This document shows, one piece after another, positions 47,301 through 59,260 of a DNA stretch of 64,000 bases. The position numbers and the translations under genes were made by a program. Each line of letters opens with the position of its first letter. Within the stretch, counting starts at the first letter, position 1. The notes below the pieces were generated by a model that ran no database searches, was not told where the DNA came from, and saw only the letters and a program-made list of their open reading frames with translations. Source of the DNA: Girardinichthys multiradiatus. Its lineage: Eukaryota > Chordata > Actinopteri > Cyprinodontiformes > Goodeidae. The stretch is taken from NCBI RefSeq assembly GCF_021462225.1, contig NC_061811.1:8023663-8087662 (forward strand), given 5' to 3'.

Positions 47301-50300
47301 TACATGCCAAAAGGTTTTAATTCCTCCGTACCGGGATGCATATGAGACAGGGTCACAGTGCAAAGGTGGAAAATTTTAATGTAAAACAATCAGCTTTTCT
47401 CTGCAGTATTACAGTGTCTTGCAAAAGTACTCGGCCCCCTTGAACTTTTCAACCTCTTGCCACATTTCAGGCTTCAAACATAAAGATATAAAATTCAAAT
47501 TTTTTGTGAAGAATCAACAACAAGTGGGACACAATCGTGAAGTGAAATGAAATTTATTGGACGTGTCAAACTTTTTTAACAAATAAAAAACTGAAAAGTT
47601 GGGCGTGCAATATTATTCGGCCCCCTTGCGTTAATACTTTGTAGCGCCACCCTTAGCTGCAATTACAGCTGCAAGTCTCTTGGGGTTTGTCTCTATCAGT
47701 TTTGCACATCGAGAGACTGAAATTCTTGCCCATTCTTCCTTGCAAAACAGCTGGAGCTCAGTGAGGTTGGATGGAGAGCGTTCATGAACAGCAGTCTTCA
47801 GCTCTTTCCACAGATTCTCGATTGGATTCAGGTCTGGACTTTGACTAGGCCATTCCAACACCTGGATACGTTTATTTGTGAACCAATCCATTGTAGATTT
47901 GGCTTTATGTTTTGGATCATTGTCTTGTTGGAAGATAAATCTCCGTCTCAGTCTCAGGTCTCTTGCAGACTCCAACAGGTTTTCTTCCAGAATGGTCCTG
48001 TATTTGGCCCCATCCATCTTCCCATCAATTTTGACCATCTTCCCTGTCCCTGCTGATGAAAAGCAGTCCCAAACCATGATGCTGCCACCACCATGTTTGA
48101 CAGTGGGGATGGTGTGTTCAGGGTGCTGAGCTGTGTTGCTTTTACGTCAAACATATTGTTCTGCATTGTGGCCAAACAGTTTGATTTTGTTCTCATCTGA
48201 CCAGAGCACCTTCTTCCACATGTTTGCTGTGTCTCCCAGGTGGCTTGTGGCAAACTTTAAACGAGACATTTATGGATATCTTTGAGAAATGTCTTTCTTC
48301 TTGCCACTCTTCCATAAAGGCCAGATTTGTGCATCGTACGACTGATTGTTGTCCTATGAACAGACTCTCCCACATCAGCTGTAGATCTCTGCAGTTCATC
48401 CAGAGTGATCATGGGCCTCTTGGCTGCATCTCTGATCAGTCTTCTCCTTGTTCTAGATGAAAGTTTAGAGGGACGGCCGGGTCTTGGTAGATTTGCAGTG
48501 GTCTGATACTCCTTCCATTTCAATATAATTGCTTGCACAGTGCTCCTTGGGATGTTTAAAGCTTGGGAAATCTTTTTGTATCCAAATCCAGCTTTAAACT
48601 TCTCCACAACAGTATCTCGGACCTGCCTGGTCTGTTCCTTGGTCTTCATGATGCTCTCTGCGCTTTGAACAGAACCCTGAGACTATCACAGAGCAGGTGC
48701 ATTTATACGGAGACTTGATTACACACAGGTGGATTTTATTTATCATCATCAGTCATTTGGGACAACATTGGATCATTCAGAGATCCTCACTGAACTTCTG
48801 GAGTGAGTTTGCTGCACTGAAAGTAAAGGAGCCAAATAATATTGCACGCCCCACTTTTCAGCTTTTTATTTGTTAAAAAAGTTCGACACATTCAATAAAT
48901 TTCATTCTTCTTCACGATTGTGTCCCACTTGTTGTTGATTCTTCACAAAAAATTTGAATTTTATATCTTTATGTTGGAAGCGTGAAATGTGGCAAAAGGT
49001 TGAAAAGTTCAAGGGGGCCGAGTACTTTCACAAGGCACTGTATGTTACAAAGACGGAGCTTTAACATCTAATAAGTTCAAAATAAGAGCGTTTGGGTTTG
49101 ACATGAGTGATTTGACATATCTAACTTTTAAAAACACAGAACATCTTTTTTTTTCGCTGAGCTAAATGGAATAGAGCAGATCATTATACTGCTTGAAAGT
49201 TAATAAAATATTTCCTTTTACATTATGTTTACTTAAGCTTCAAACTTAGTGAAATCAATGCAGTTTTCCGTTTTTTAAAGTTGAGAAATTTAAAAAGTGA
49301 CAAAGTTTATACAGTCATGACTTGCACTAATGCACATCAGACTTGTCTGAAATTTAAAAGCTTGTTGAAACAAAAAGACACGGATTAAACATTATTAATC
49401 AAAACAAACATCATTACGCAGTGGACAAAGTTAGTTCCCTTCAGAGAACTGGTCCAGAACTGCAGTTTGTTTATTTTTATAGTTTCAGTTTATGGATTTG
49501 AAAAATAAAATAAGAAACATGAAATAATATTACTAGTCATACATCAATCAGTCTCATTCAGTAGTCTTATATTGTCTCAAAATAAATCTGAGAAATGAAT
49601 TTGTTCTTTCTAGTGAGTGGTCTCTGTTACACACTATAGGATCTGGCCCAGTCAATCAAATAATAATCAATCAATCAAAATCAGTGGTTATATTAGAGTA
49701 AGTCTAATAAGTTGCAGGCTATAAATCACCTCAGTTCAGGGTACTTTGTTTATTTTTATGCTGCTCTAACCTGATCGCTGTATTTATTATGCATATTAAA
49801 GGCAGTTCATTATAGTGACTGCTCTGTTGAAATCTGTAAACACATTTCACTTTAAAATTTATCTGCTCCTTTTACAGAAGAATACTCCTCAAGCCTCGGT
49901 GATCGCCACAGCCCATCCTCCATCCCTGCTTGTCCCAGCCCCAGAGTACTGACTGGCTGGCCCATTCCCACTGTGCCTCCAGCCGGCCAATCGGTGCCCC
50001 ACGTCCAGACTCCCCTGTCCGACCCCAGCCAACCCCAGCCCCCGCTGCAGGTGGCAAAGGAGTGTCCACAGAGTGCCAAGCCGCCCAGCGGCTCGAGGTC
50101 CGGAGCCCGCGGGGGCCTGGCCGTCTCTCCTCTGAGCCGGGACAAGAACCAGAGACTTGGCTCCGTCTCTGTTGGGGGGCATACGGTTCCCAAGCAGAAG
50201 AACAGCCAGCAAAAATCTACCAACGGCTGGAGGTCGCTGGGCCTGCCCTTCGAGAAGGAGGTTTTTGTTGTTGTAAGTAGAGAAAGTCATGCTGAAAGTC

Positions 50301-53143
50301 ATATATACACATAGTCATATATATATATATATATATATATAAATATTTATATATATATCCTTTTGGAAAATCCTTGATTGACATTACATCAATGAAACCT
50401 GTGCTGACAATCTGGTGCTTTTGACCATTCATCATTTCCCATGAGCTCTAAGTCCTAATGGTTGGAAAGCCTCATGGCTATCACCCTAATCTTTAGTTCC
50501 CTCCAAAGATTCTCAATTGCATTCAAGTTGGGACTCTGGCTGTGCCACTTTCTTCCAGTCAGACAAAAACACGTCTTGTATCTATTGATAAATTAGTCTG
50601 ATGGAGGCATTCTTTGCTGATCACATATTTCAATGAAGCAAAAAGGATATTTTTTATATTTATCGAAGATATGATTTATTTTAGCCAAGGAAAATAACAT
50701 ACAGTCAAGTACTTTATTTGTTGGTAGTCACTCTGTAAGGTATATTTCCTACTGATTTATTTAACTATAAGACACACAGAGTAAACATAAATTTTAACAC
50801 TAATTCTACCTCTACCTATTTCTAAGAGAAAACATCTATCTGAACGAAAATATTTTCTAGGCTGATTAAAGGTCATTCTGAAGAAAACAGGCTACGCTCC
50901 TCTCTGATCCTGGTCTTATGGACGTCAGAAGTATTAATTCAATTATGAATTTATTATCAAGTATTAGTTCAAGGGTCTGCACACTTGTGCAACCATGTTT
51001 TTCTGTTACGTTTTATAAAGATTTCTTTGTTTTTTAAGTTTCAGATGAAGTTTCAGATGTGTGTCACATTAAATGTTGAAAATGTTCTGAAATGTTTCTT
51101 CTTTGTCCCTTTTTTATGACACACAAGCCTGGAATTTTAAAACGTTTTTAAAAGCATTGTATCACCAGTTATTTTATAGTTTACCAATCAAGGAAGGTTT
51201 TCCTGGATTTGTAAATAATGACAGAACTTTAACCATGTCATAACAGATAGGCGTCTCAAACTGACCATTGCAAGGTCCTAAAAACATTATTTTTAAGACC
51301 CACGGATACCATCAGCCTGGGGTATTAGATTATTTTGACCAGATCTATTAAAGGTAATTAAAGGAGACAGTTTGATGTGTTTGAAATGTCAAATCTTAAT
51401 ATTTGCAATCACGTCAGCCATGATGGTTGCTTTAAATAAAGCAGGTGTTGTTTAACCTAATGTTCATTTAAGGGTTGATAAGACATCACATCTGCTCCAT
51501 TTTAGCTTTAGGGATTAGCCAGAGTGATAAATGAGGCTCAAATGTCATGGATCACCTACAGGTTGGGCAGCTTCGTCTCCAAACCCCCTCAGTGTTGGTG
51601 TTTATGGGCATATTGTGCTACCTGTGTTTACAGGGAGAGGAGACTCCGGTGCTGAGGAAGTGTTTTGAGGGAATCCGCAGGGACAGGGACGTGATTCGCG
51701 TCAGAGACACTGTTCTGCTGAAGTCTGGGCCCAGAAAGAAGTCTCTGCCTTACGTGGCCAAGGTGTCTGCCCTGTGGGAGGAGCCAGAGTCAGGTACACT
51801 GATCACAAAACACAGATCAAGGAAGCTAAACTGATGCTGTGATAAAGGAGAAATTAACTGTGTGGACTTGCGTTTTTCCTCAGGAGAGCTGATGATGAGT
51901 TTGTTTTGGTATTACCGTCCAGAACACACGCAGGGAGGGCGCAACCCCACCATGCATTGTGAGGTAAGAGGCTGCCATGCTTACTTACTTTTTACAATTT
52001 TAGCAAATAATACATCACAGCTTCCAAGTGTGATTGTGTAGTAACACACCAGATATTTAGTTGTGATGGGAACTTCAGAGAACTGGTTCTTTTGGCTCGG
52101 CTCTTTCAAACAGCTTGTAAAATTTTTATTGCTAGAATTAATTTATTGCTCACAGAAACGTTAATACACATGCAAAAGGATTATTAATTTAAAATGTAGT
52201 GAGACTAAGACAGAAGACAGAAAGTCTCATTTCAGTGTGAATCCAGTGTTTCATAAAGCGTACAAGCTTCAACATTTATAGTGACATTAAAGACAATTCC
52301 TAGCAGCAACATTCAAGAGAGCCCATGAAATTGCAACAGCAACCTTGCTTATAGTGTTGCAGCGCTGGCCACCTCTGTTGCCAAATAGTCAGCCAATTGT
52401 ACAACTGCCGACCCTTCACCTCTCTGCTAGTGCAGACAGAGATGACGACACACATATTGACCAATCAGGTGTGGCTTGATTAAAACCTTAGCAAGAATTG
52501 GCTTAGTAAACCATAGCATAGCACAATGTAGTGAATCATTACATAGCATACTGTTTAGCTTCTGCTAAATTAGGTTTAAATCCAATAACAAAATTCACAA
52601 GTTAGTTCGTTAGGGACTAACCGGATATTATTTATTTGGTTCTAATTGAGAGTCTCTCTGCAGAATGAGATCTTTGCATCCCGTCACCAGGATGTCAACA
52701 GTGTGGCCTGTATTGAAGACAAATGCTATGTCCTAACGTTGGCACAGTATTGTCGGTAAGAAAGACAGTTTTGTGTGTTTAGTATATTTCTGTTTTTCAA
52801 ACATGCCGCTGCTTACAAATCACAGTAACATTTTCTGCAGCACTCTTGATGAAATCCCAGCTTGATGGCTGTTTTTCTTTAGAGACAGGCAGTTTTTTTC
52901 TGTTTTCACACAGTTAAACAAAAATCTGTTCCTCTTTTGGTTGTGTGCAGATTTTGTGCCTTGGTAAAGCGCCACAGGGAGAGTGTACGCGACAGCGCCG
53001 TCTCCCTCGTGGTGCCCCCCGTTCTTAGCAACTCCATGCCCACCCACCACTGTGTGCCCGATGATGTCGACCCAGAGCTGGTGCTGTTCTGTCGACACGT
53101 CTACGACTTCCGCTACGGACGCCTCCTGAAGAACCTGCAGTAG
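39771..53143 (+). CDS. bahd1: bahd1, BAH domain-containing heterochromatin protein (six coding exons)
   Basis: Nuclear silencing factor; the mammalian orthologue promotes heterochromatin, reads H3K27me3 through its BAH domain and works with HP1, MBD1 and histone deacetylases. Joining 39771-41325, 49878-50272, 51634-51793, 51884-51963, 52664-52755 and 52951-53143 gives 2475 nt, 824 aa; every junction is GT-AG and all phases agree. Human BAHD1 is 780 aa. Conserved features: two ASLNAE-type motifs (residues 134-147 and 213-225), a cysteine-containing region before the first junction, an [15 protein letters not shown] block in exon 2, and a C-terminal BAH domain (about 668-823) including [15 protein letters not shown] and WYYRPEH. 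Basic, low-complexity N-terminus. Oddity: 16 consecutive His (384-399). The start is the first in-frame ATG (strong Kozak, ACCATGG) after an in-frame TGA at 39702. Confidence 0.95.
40920..40967 (+). repeat. bahd1: (CAC/CAT)16 coding microsatellite, poly-His
   Basis: Sixteen His codons, fourteen CAC and two CAT. I know of no equivalent run in human BAHD1. Long His runs in nuclear proteins often favour nuclear speckle targeting, but that is only family-level knowledge. Confidence 0.97.
41870..42110 (+). mobile_element. tRNA-derived SINE
   Basis: The head resembles a tRNA gene: A-box-like TGACTCAGTGGG (41879-41890) and B-box-like GGTTTGATTCC (41923-41933). It is followed by the unrelated body common in fish SINEs (TCCTGGGCAAGGGACTTAAC). 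The 3' limit is approximate. It is not a functional tRNA. Confidence 0.8.
42302..43911 (+). mobile_element. Tc1/mariner element, family A copy 3 (1610 bp)
   Basis: TA at 42300-42301 and 43912-43913, with 200-bp terminal inverted repeats. Located in a bahd1 intron, same orientation as the gene. Near-identical to the other family A copies. Confidence 0.97.
42630..43634 (+). pseudogene. Tc1 transposase, family A copy 3, one nonsense codon
   Basis: The frame is full length (335 codons with stop, no indel). Codon 189 (43194-43196) is TAG where the intact copy has TGG (Trp of the VMVWG motif). It would truncate between the first and second catalytic Asp. Other changes include Arg157 to Gly and Gly229-Asp230 to Glu-Asn. 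Confidence 0.95.
44124..44491 (+). mobile_element. tRNA-derived SINE, full length with target duplication
   Basis: The head has A-box TGGCGCAGTTGG (44135-44146) and B-box GGTTTGATTCC (44179-44189), then a conserved body (GAGTTTGCATGTTCTCCCCG) and a TGACTGACTGA tail. An 11-bp direct repeat, CATCAATCCTA, flanks it (44113-44123 and 44492-44502). The 12300-12465 fragment is the same family. Confidence 0.92.
47412..49040 (-). mobile_element. Tc1/mariner element, family C, near full length (1629 bp)
   Basis: Terminal repeats begin CAGTGTCTTGCAAAAGTACT and, inverted, CAGTGCCTTGTGAAAGTACT; TA lies at 47410-47411 and 49041-49042. The terminal repeats are about 200 bp or longer. It lies in a bahd1 intron, antisense to the gene. 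The deleted copy at 28742 is the same family. Confidence 0.95.
47631..48649 (-). pseudogene. Tc1 transposase, family C, frameshift and nonsense
   Basis: The start ATG is at 48649 ([19 protein letters not shown]) and the stop is TAA at 47631. The N-terminal helix-turn-helix and GRPSKL hook are in one frame until about 48260, where a frameshift occurs. The frame continues with SDENK (first Asp), then a TGA near 48141 (after QYV), then open to the end with FQQDNDPKH and [11 protein letters not shown] (34 residues between Asp and Glu). At least one frameshift and one stop make it non-coding today. Confidence 0.92.
49878..50272 (+). CDS. bahd1: bahd1 coding exon 2 (residues 519-650)
   Basis: Acceptor TTTTACAG, donor GTTGTT|GTAAGT; enters in phase 1 and leaves in phase 0. 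Pro/Ser-rich, with the conserved VPHVQTP and [15 protein letters not shown] blocks and the TNGW motif before the BAH domain. GC-rich relative to the flanking introns, hence open frames on several strands that are shadows. Confidence 0.95.
50390..51130 (-). mobile_element. Tc1 relic in bahd1 intron
   Basis: Around 50500-50560 the minus strand keeps the complement of a Tc1 transposase SPDLN-type block (AAAGATTCTCAATTGCATTC, then AGTTGGGACTCTGGCTGTGC). 50965-51130 looks like a right terminal region (GGGTCTGCACACTTGTGCAA, then CACATTAAATGTTGAAAATG). Heavily decayed; limits approximate. Confidence 0.6.
51634..51793 (+). CDS. bahd1: bahd1 coding exon 3 (residues 651-703)
   Basis: Acceptor TGTTTACAG, donor TCAG|GTACAC (phase 1). 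Starts the BAH domain: [18 protein letters not shown] and the [15 protein letters not shown] block. Confidence 0.96.
51884..51963 (+). CDS. bahd1: bahd1 coding exon 4 (residues 704-730)
   Basis: 80-nt exon; acceptor TTTCCTCAG, donor GAG|GTAAGA (phase 0). Encodes the core of the BAH domain ([19 protein letters not shown]). Confidence 0.96.
52664..52755 (+). CDS. bahd1: bahd1 coding exon 5 (residues 731-760)
   Basis: 92-nt exon; acceptor CTCTGCAG, donor TCG|GTAAGA (phase 2). Encodes the BAH segment [20 protein letters not shown], followed by [10 protein letters not shown]. Confidence 0.96.
52951..53143 (+). CDS. bahd1: bahd1 last coding exon (residues 761-824 and stop)
   Basis: Acceptor TTGTGTGCAG. 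Encodes the end of the BAH domain, including [20 protein letters not shown], and finishes at the same KNxQ terminus as the mammalian protein (KNLQ-stop, TAG at 53141). Confidence 0.96.
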
Positions 53144-53682
53144 TATGTGAGACTTTCTGCTGCACAGGAGCAGATCGTTTAACCTTACTGTCATCCTCCA
53201 TGGGTTTTAATCCACTACTTGCAGCCTCATGCAAAGAATTTAATTAGCTTTGAACTGTTTGTTTAAACACAATACATTTGTTCGGCAGTCATCTGGCATG
53301 ATGCATCAGAGTTGTGTGGCAGTGTGAATGGCCTGTGTTGATGTAGCAGCTGTCAGAAGAACATGGAAGTTACTCTGCTGTAAAAAAAACGCTACTGTAG
53401 CTCTTAGAAATGTGACATTTGACAGATCTGCAGCTGATGTTTTATGTGAATGACACTGCTGTCTGCCTGACAGATATCAGATACATAAAGTGCTTCAATG
53501 ATCTGCTCATAGCTAATGAAAACCTATGGTATATCGTCGTTGATGTAAGAAGTGGCTGATGATTTGACCACATCTCTTCTAATTTCCCTCTGATTTAAAT
53601 ATGCTAAATATCTCATCGCTGCACATAGAGTCTTAGAGTACATTTTACTGGTTGTAGGGCCTTGTCTTAAACATGTAGTTTG

Positions 53683-53688
53683 AATAAA
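53683..53688 (+). terminator. bahd1: Candidate bahd1 polyadenylation signal
   Basis: AATAAA about 540 nt after the stop codon, the first canonical hexamer downstream. The 3' UTR would be 53144 to about 53705. Another AATAAA occurs near 54064. Confidence 0.5.
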
Positions 53689-53709
53689 AGCTAATAATTG
53701 AGCTTGAAA

Positions 53710-56370
53710 CTGCTAACAGCCAACTTGAAATGTTTTAGGAGATTTATAAGTCTTCTACCCAGGAATGCACTTACTGGAGTCAGACGTCAAAGCAGAGATG
53801 TTCTTAACTCAGGATGCATCCACAAGAACAGTTTCATTTTTAATACGTCAGGCTTTTTGCTGCTTTAGCATCTCCCGGCTGCACTAAGGCATATGTTAGG
53901 ACCCCTGAAATCAATTTACTGAGAAAATCTTGATGAGAGACACTTTTGAAAGCCACGACAGAGATTAACAGCACAAAAAATCAATGATTTAACCACCATA
54001 ACAACTGTACATCAGACAAACCTGCCAGCTCTTTTTACTGAAGCCATTTGCATTAGCCCGATAATAAATCTCTCGATATAAAAAAGTGTCAGCAAACCAA
54101 CTATTTTTTTGTCCACTGATCAACTAATTTTTTAATAAATCTGAAAGACAAGTTTTCGCCTCTCACTCAATGACCACTGGAGGCACCAGCTCCCAGACGT
54201 CCATGGGTGGATGGACTAATTTTCCTCTCAAAAACCTATTATTTTATCTTATTTTATTTTATTAGCTATTTTTTACTATAAACGTTTGAATACCACAAAA
54301 TATATAAGCAAAGATTAGCAATTGAAAGTGTGACATTTTTGTATGATGTGCCAGCTCCAGCGTAAAGCCCTTATTGTTTATATATTTACAGTTCAACAAG
54401 CCTGAGTATTTAGGATGTCAAACACGATGAGACTGAATGAAAGAAAAAAAAGAAATAAATGTTAAACTCCAAACAATAAAGAATACGTTTCTATTAAACC
54501 CTGTATTTAAAATGTAATAATGTAGACTGAAATAACTTTTATTTAATAAATGTATTTATTTTTACGAGTCCTTCTGGTTTAAATTAGATTTATTTAGATA
54601 TTAGCATCATTTATCTAAAATATTTAGCTAAAATGCAGCTGCACATTATATGAAATCACAATCATCAATGCCACCTCATTGTGTGCAATATTGCGGTTGC
54701 AAAGGGCCACTTGGCTGCAACATCAGGTAGGCTATAATATTCCAAGGGCTGTGCATTAAAACTTGGCTTTCCAATAATGTTTTTGATCACTTGGATGGGC
54801 TTTCGCTTTTTATTATGTCCACATCTGATATAGATTTGTAGCGATGAAGATGACAGAGCTCAGGAGGAGACATTGTGATGATAGATGGTGAAAGGAAGAG
54901 AGTTAAGAGCAAAATAAAGGTTGATCTTCATCAATATTGTGATATTTAACAATATCATTGCAGTTTCATGTTTTTATAATATTGTGCAGCTCCAATCTAA
55001 ACTGCACAAAGTCTGCACATTAATGGATGCAGAGGGTCAAAATGTTTCCATAAGCACAGACTACCTGTCACACTTCAGAGTTCATTCATCAGCTTCAAAA
55101 CATTCTCTTTTCTCTTTACGGTCGACTCATCATTGACCTCTGGGTGTTGTCTCTTTGGGTGCTTAGCATGGATGGCGTTTGTGCTGCTGTGGTTCATCAT
55201 GAAAACTTAGAGGTTCTGAAATTAACATCATTTTAAGGCAATACAAGTGTTTAATCATACCAGCCCTCTCTGTGTGTGGAGTGATTCAAAATGCAGTGAT
55301 TCCAAAATCTGAATAATTTGGGGGAATTCTGCATTAATTCCCCCAAAACTTACATGTTTTATCTTAAGTTCAATTAAGGTCATCAGCTTTAATTAACGTC
55401 ATTAGTCAGCAGATTGGAAAGTTGTTTTTTAACAATTCCAGCTGGTTTTCAGCCAGCCTGCAAATAATGCTGGATTTTGCATGTTTTTCTTTTTACTAAC
55501 TAGAAATTGCCCATAAATATGACCTAAAGGAGTAAGAAATGTGGCTTTATTAGGAGGCTGTTAGTGTGGATGTAGCCTAACCTGTATTTTGTGCAGCAAG
55601 TAAGATTTTAACAATAAATTTAAAGTAGAAATACAACAAAAGATGAACTGTGAAAGTTCTGCCATCATGTCCCATATGAGTTATTTTTAATTAATATTTG
55701 CTCCCCAGAATGAAATCTGTGCACACAGTGTGAAGGTGATTATCATTCGGCCATTTAAGGCAAATACTTTGCTTCCTTAAAGCGTGTCTACGCTCTAGTG
55801 ACTAATATATTCAGTGTAGCATTTCGATCTGTGATAAAGACATATTTCTATGTTTGAGAAAAAATTTGTATTTATTTCTGTATGGCGAAAATCTTAATTT
55901 ATTTTCGACATAAATTTTAAAAGTAGAGTTTTAGATGATACGGTTTTCATTCCTGGTTCATCCTCTCTTCTTTCTTGTTGCACTGTGTAAAATCTGGGTG
56001 AGTCATTTGCCAAAGCATTACTGTGTTTGAGTTGCAGTTAAGGTTTTGTGTTGAAATGCTAAAGTTAGAGGATGTACCTGCGGGACCAAGATGCACGTGG
56101 GCTTCTCAGATGAAAAGCGTTGCCTCTTGATTATTTTTGCACCAACCTCATCATTTGCCTCTACCCTTGAGCCTGCCGCCTTATTCCTAGCCTTTTATTT
56201 AGGAACATGCGTTCATCTTTACCTGGGTTATTAAAGCTGCAAGTGTTGTTTGCTGATTGCTTACAGTAGATTTCAGTGTTCTGTACAAATGTAGCACCAT
56301 CATTTATTTAAAAATATATCTAGGTCAAATTTTAGAGTTTTACTAAAGCAATAATCAACAAAATGAAAAA
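53710..56370. other. No recognisable gene
   Basis: AT-rich, with no exon, domain or element that I can support. Confidence 0.5.
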
Positions 56371-56372
56371 TA

Positions 56373-57000
56373 CTGTACTTTGCTTAAGTATTCACAGCTC
56401 CTTAATTTCTTTGACATTTTGATACATTATTATTCCATATATTATATAGGGCTTGTGAACATCAAGTCCTTTGAAGTCTTGCAACAGATGTTCAATTGGG
56501 TTTGGGCCTTGACTTTGACTAGGCCATTCCAACACATCTAAACCAGTCCATTATAGCTCTGGTTGTATGTTTAGGGTCGTAATCCTGATGTAAGGTGAAC
56601 TTCCACCTCAGCTTCAAGACTTTAGCAGCCTCTATCAGGTTTTCTTCCAGGATTATCTTGTGTTTATCTCGTTCCATCTTTGCATCAAATTTGACCAGCT
56701 TAACTGTCCCTGCAGAACAAAAGCTTCCACTTAGCATGACGCTGCCACCACCATGTTCAACCATGGAAATCCATGCTGGCTCCTCCAGGGATATCATGGG
56801 CCGCTTAGCAGTTTCTCTCCTTAGTTACCTGGGTGGACAGGATGATGGAAACCCATGTATCATTGTCCTTCCACTTCACAATTATGCACCACTTTGTGTT
56901 TGTATTTCACATAATACATTAAAATACATTGAGGTTTGCGGTTGTAATGTGGCAATATGTAGAAAGGTCCATGGGGTGTGAATACTTATGCACATTAGTG
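56373..57000 (-). mobile_element. Tc1 relic, decayed but both ends visible
   Basis: The left end (CTGTACTTTGCTTAAGTATT) and right end (complement of GTGTGAATACTTATGCAC) are degenerate inverted repeats. The minus-strand transposase keeps VMLSGSF (VMVWG-type), LHQDYDPKHTT (second Asp) and DWF; the FDQSQGPNP-like block near 56500 replaces the usual SPDLN. N-terminus and much of the C-terminus lost. Confidence 0.8.
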
Positions 57001-59130
57001 TTCTAAACCTGTGTCCTAAACTCTGTTTTGGCTCAAATATGTCATAGTTTGCAGGTCCCATGCAAACATTTCTTAAATGTATTCATTCTGTTAATTCATT
57101 AGTATTAAGACATACATGTTTCTAGATTGACTGATCATAATACATCATAGTTGCCATTTAACCAACACTAGACATGAGTAAACTTTAGCAGATGGGGTCA
57201 AATTAGGAAAAACAAATTAACCTTGACATCAAATTGTGTACGTTTGTGGCATTTACGAATTATAGCAAAGTTAAGGGGTTATTTCCCCGCACATGCAAGC
57301 CAATAAAAGTACATCCATTTTTTTTTCTCATTTATTCAGTGTGCCTGGTTACAGTGGCCATCTTGGATTTGTCAGCTTTAAAGAGTTGTGAGACATTTCT
57401 GAGCAGATTTAAATTTAGCACCCCTCGATACTCTTAAAAATCTCCGAAAATGAATGCAATTTGCATTCAAGCACCTAAAGTAAGCACCTTTTCAGAAATG
57501 CTGCCTGGTGTAGAGGCCATAGCTCATGGCACAAAAATGATTTAGAATAGAAACAAGTCTCAGAAGAAGGTTATGGGATGTCATAGAGTTGCACGTATTT
57601 CAGGTTATATCTAATAAATAGGCAGTCAGCAAATACCAAAAGGCTGGCATTACCACTTCAGAGTCCAGAGAAGCTTATGAAACAGAGCCAGAATACATCT
57701 GAATCTTCTGACACTTTCTAGCAATGGTTGTGAATGATCTCACTCATATCTGCTCTTCTCGCTCTTCTCGTAATCGCTTACATGTCAGTTGTAGAAGTCC
57801 GGGGTTTCAGGGTAAAATGCTGACCACTCTTACCATCTCTCCATTAACAAACCTCCCGTCTTCTGCCTTCAGTATGCGTACATCCTGAAGGTCTGACCCA
57901 GTACAGCATCTAAGTCCCTAACAAATCAGTCCAAATGTATTTGTAAAAAACATGAGGGTCATACAATCAGTGCAGTCCATGTATATGAGACAAATCCCAT
58001 CCTGCATCAACCGGATGCATGACAGTAATGCAGGTGCATCCCAACAAATAAGAAAATAAATGTGAAGTTCATCCAATAATTTATTTACACCCTGCTTGCA
58101 AGCACCTACTTTCTTGAAAGCTGTTAATTTGTGTGGATTTTAAAAGTGTTGTCATATATTTCCTACAATCTAAGGGAAAAAATGGTTTCACTGCAATTGA
58201 TCAATGTTTTTCCCTGAACCTTCCCCTAATTAACAGCTTAATTTTTATTCATTCGGTTATTCAGACTCCAATTTAAAGGTATTGTTGAGATTATTTTTGA
58301 GCGGGGTTCTGTTGAGAGATGATGAAAGGTCAGTAGCTTACCTGCAGCAGATAACTCCCTTAGCTTCTTCTCTTTGAATGAGTACAGTTTAGTTTTTTCT
58401 CAGAAGCTGAACATATTTACACTGAACATTGAAGTGGTCTCTAACATTAACCTTCTCGTGTGAAACACCTGAAACAAACATTTTAAGTGTTTGTTACCAT
58501 ACTAACGATCTGAAGGGGAAATACGGCAGAATCCATATTTCATCTTTCAGTTGCTGCAAAAACTCTGTTTTTACAGCTTATTACTTCCATTATTAAAAGG
58601 AATTTAAAAGCTTAACACAGATGGTGTCTGAAGCCAGTGGTTCTGAAGCCAACACACCGAAATGACACGAAGCAGTCTCACAGATCATAAAGACACATTT
58701 GATTCACTCTGAACATCTGTAACATGGAAGTATGAGATATTTTCTGTCTTACATGGCCCTCTGTGCCTGTTTCCATTAACTGTTCCTATTCCAAGAGTTT
58801 ACTGAGGAGAAGGATGTGTTGTCTGAGTAGTTTCCCAAATGCCTTCTGTTTGTTTAAAGATGCTGATCTGATCGTGAATCAAAGAAATGTTTGCACCAAA
58901 TAAAGACAAGAATTTAACTCATTCCCAGGTGTAGAAATACCTGAATGTTAGTCCTAGTGTGAATCTTCCTTTGTATTCTTTGCATGGAAATATCTTGGAA
59001 ATATTAATCACAACACAGATTATTTGTATGAATTTAAATGGACTTCTGTAACATTAGATATAAGATATTGTAATAAATAATATATGACTTCAAACTTTCT
59101 TGTCTTTTTTGTGTGCCGGTGTTGGAATAG
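57001..59130. other. No recognisable gene
   Basis: No supportable coding region, RNA gene or complete element. Confidence 0.5.
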
Positions 59131-59260
59131 GAAGTCTCTCCAGGCTGTAGTAACAAATGCTGTCCACATGGTGGCTCAATCGGGCAGGAAATTCATGAAG
59201 CCCAACTGTCCACTGCCTCTGAAAGATGTGGATCTAATGATCAAATGTAATAGCAGCTGA
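59131..59260 (+). other. Possible terminal coding exon
   Basis: An acceptor-like TTGGAATAG (ending 59130, with a T-rich tract upstream) is followed by one base and 42 open codons ending in TGA (59258). The peptide (AVVTNAVHMVAQSGRKFMKP and onward) looks protein-like, but I recognise no family and find no upstream exon. It could be a decayed retroelement or a chance ORF. Confidence 0.2.

Larger units (their letters stand above)
41326..49877 (+). other. bahd1: bahd1 intron between coding exons 1 and 2 (8.6 kb)
   Basis: Hosts two SINEs (41870, 44124) and two Tc1 elements (42302, 47412), which together make up close to half of its length. The remaining parts (44503-47411 and 49043-49877) have no supportable gene; the 124-codon frame at 45829-46203 has no domain and looks fortuitous. 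Confidence 0.85.

Noticed and set aside
49852..50314. Several 65-137-codon ORFs on both strands
   Set aside because: Shadows of the GC-rich bahd1 coding exon 2; the true frame is fixed by splice phases and conserved motifs.
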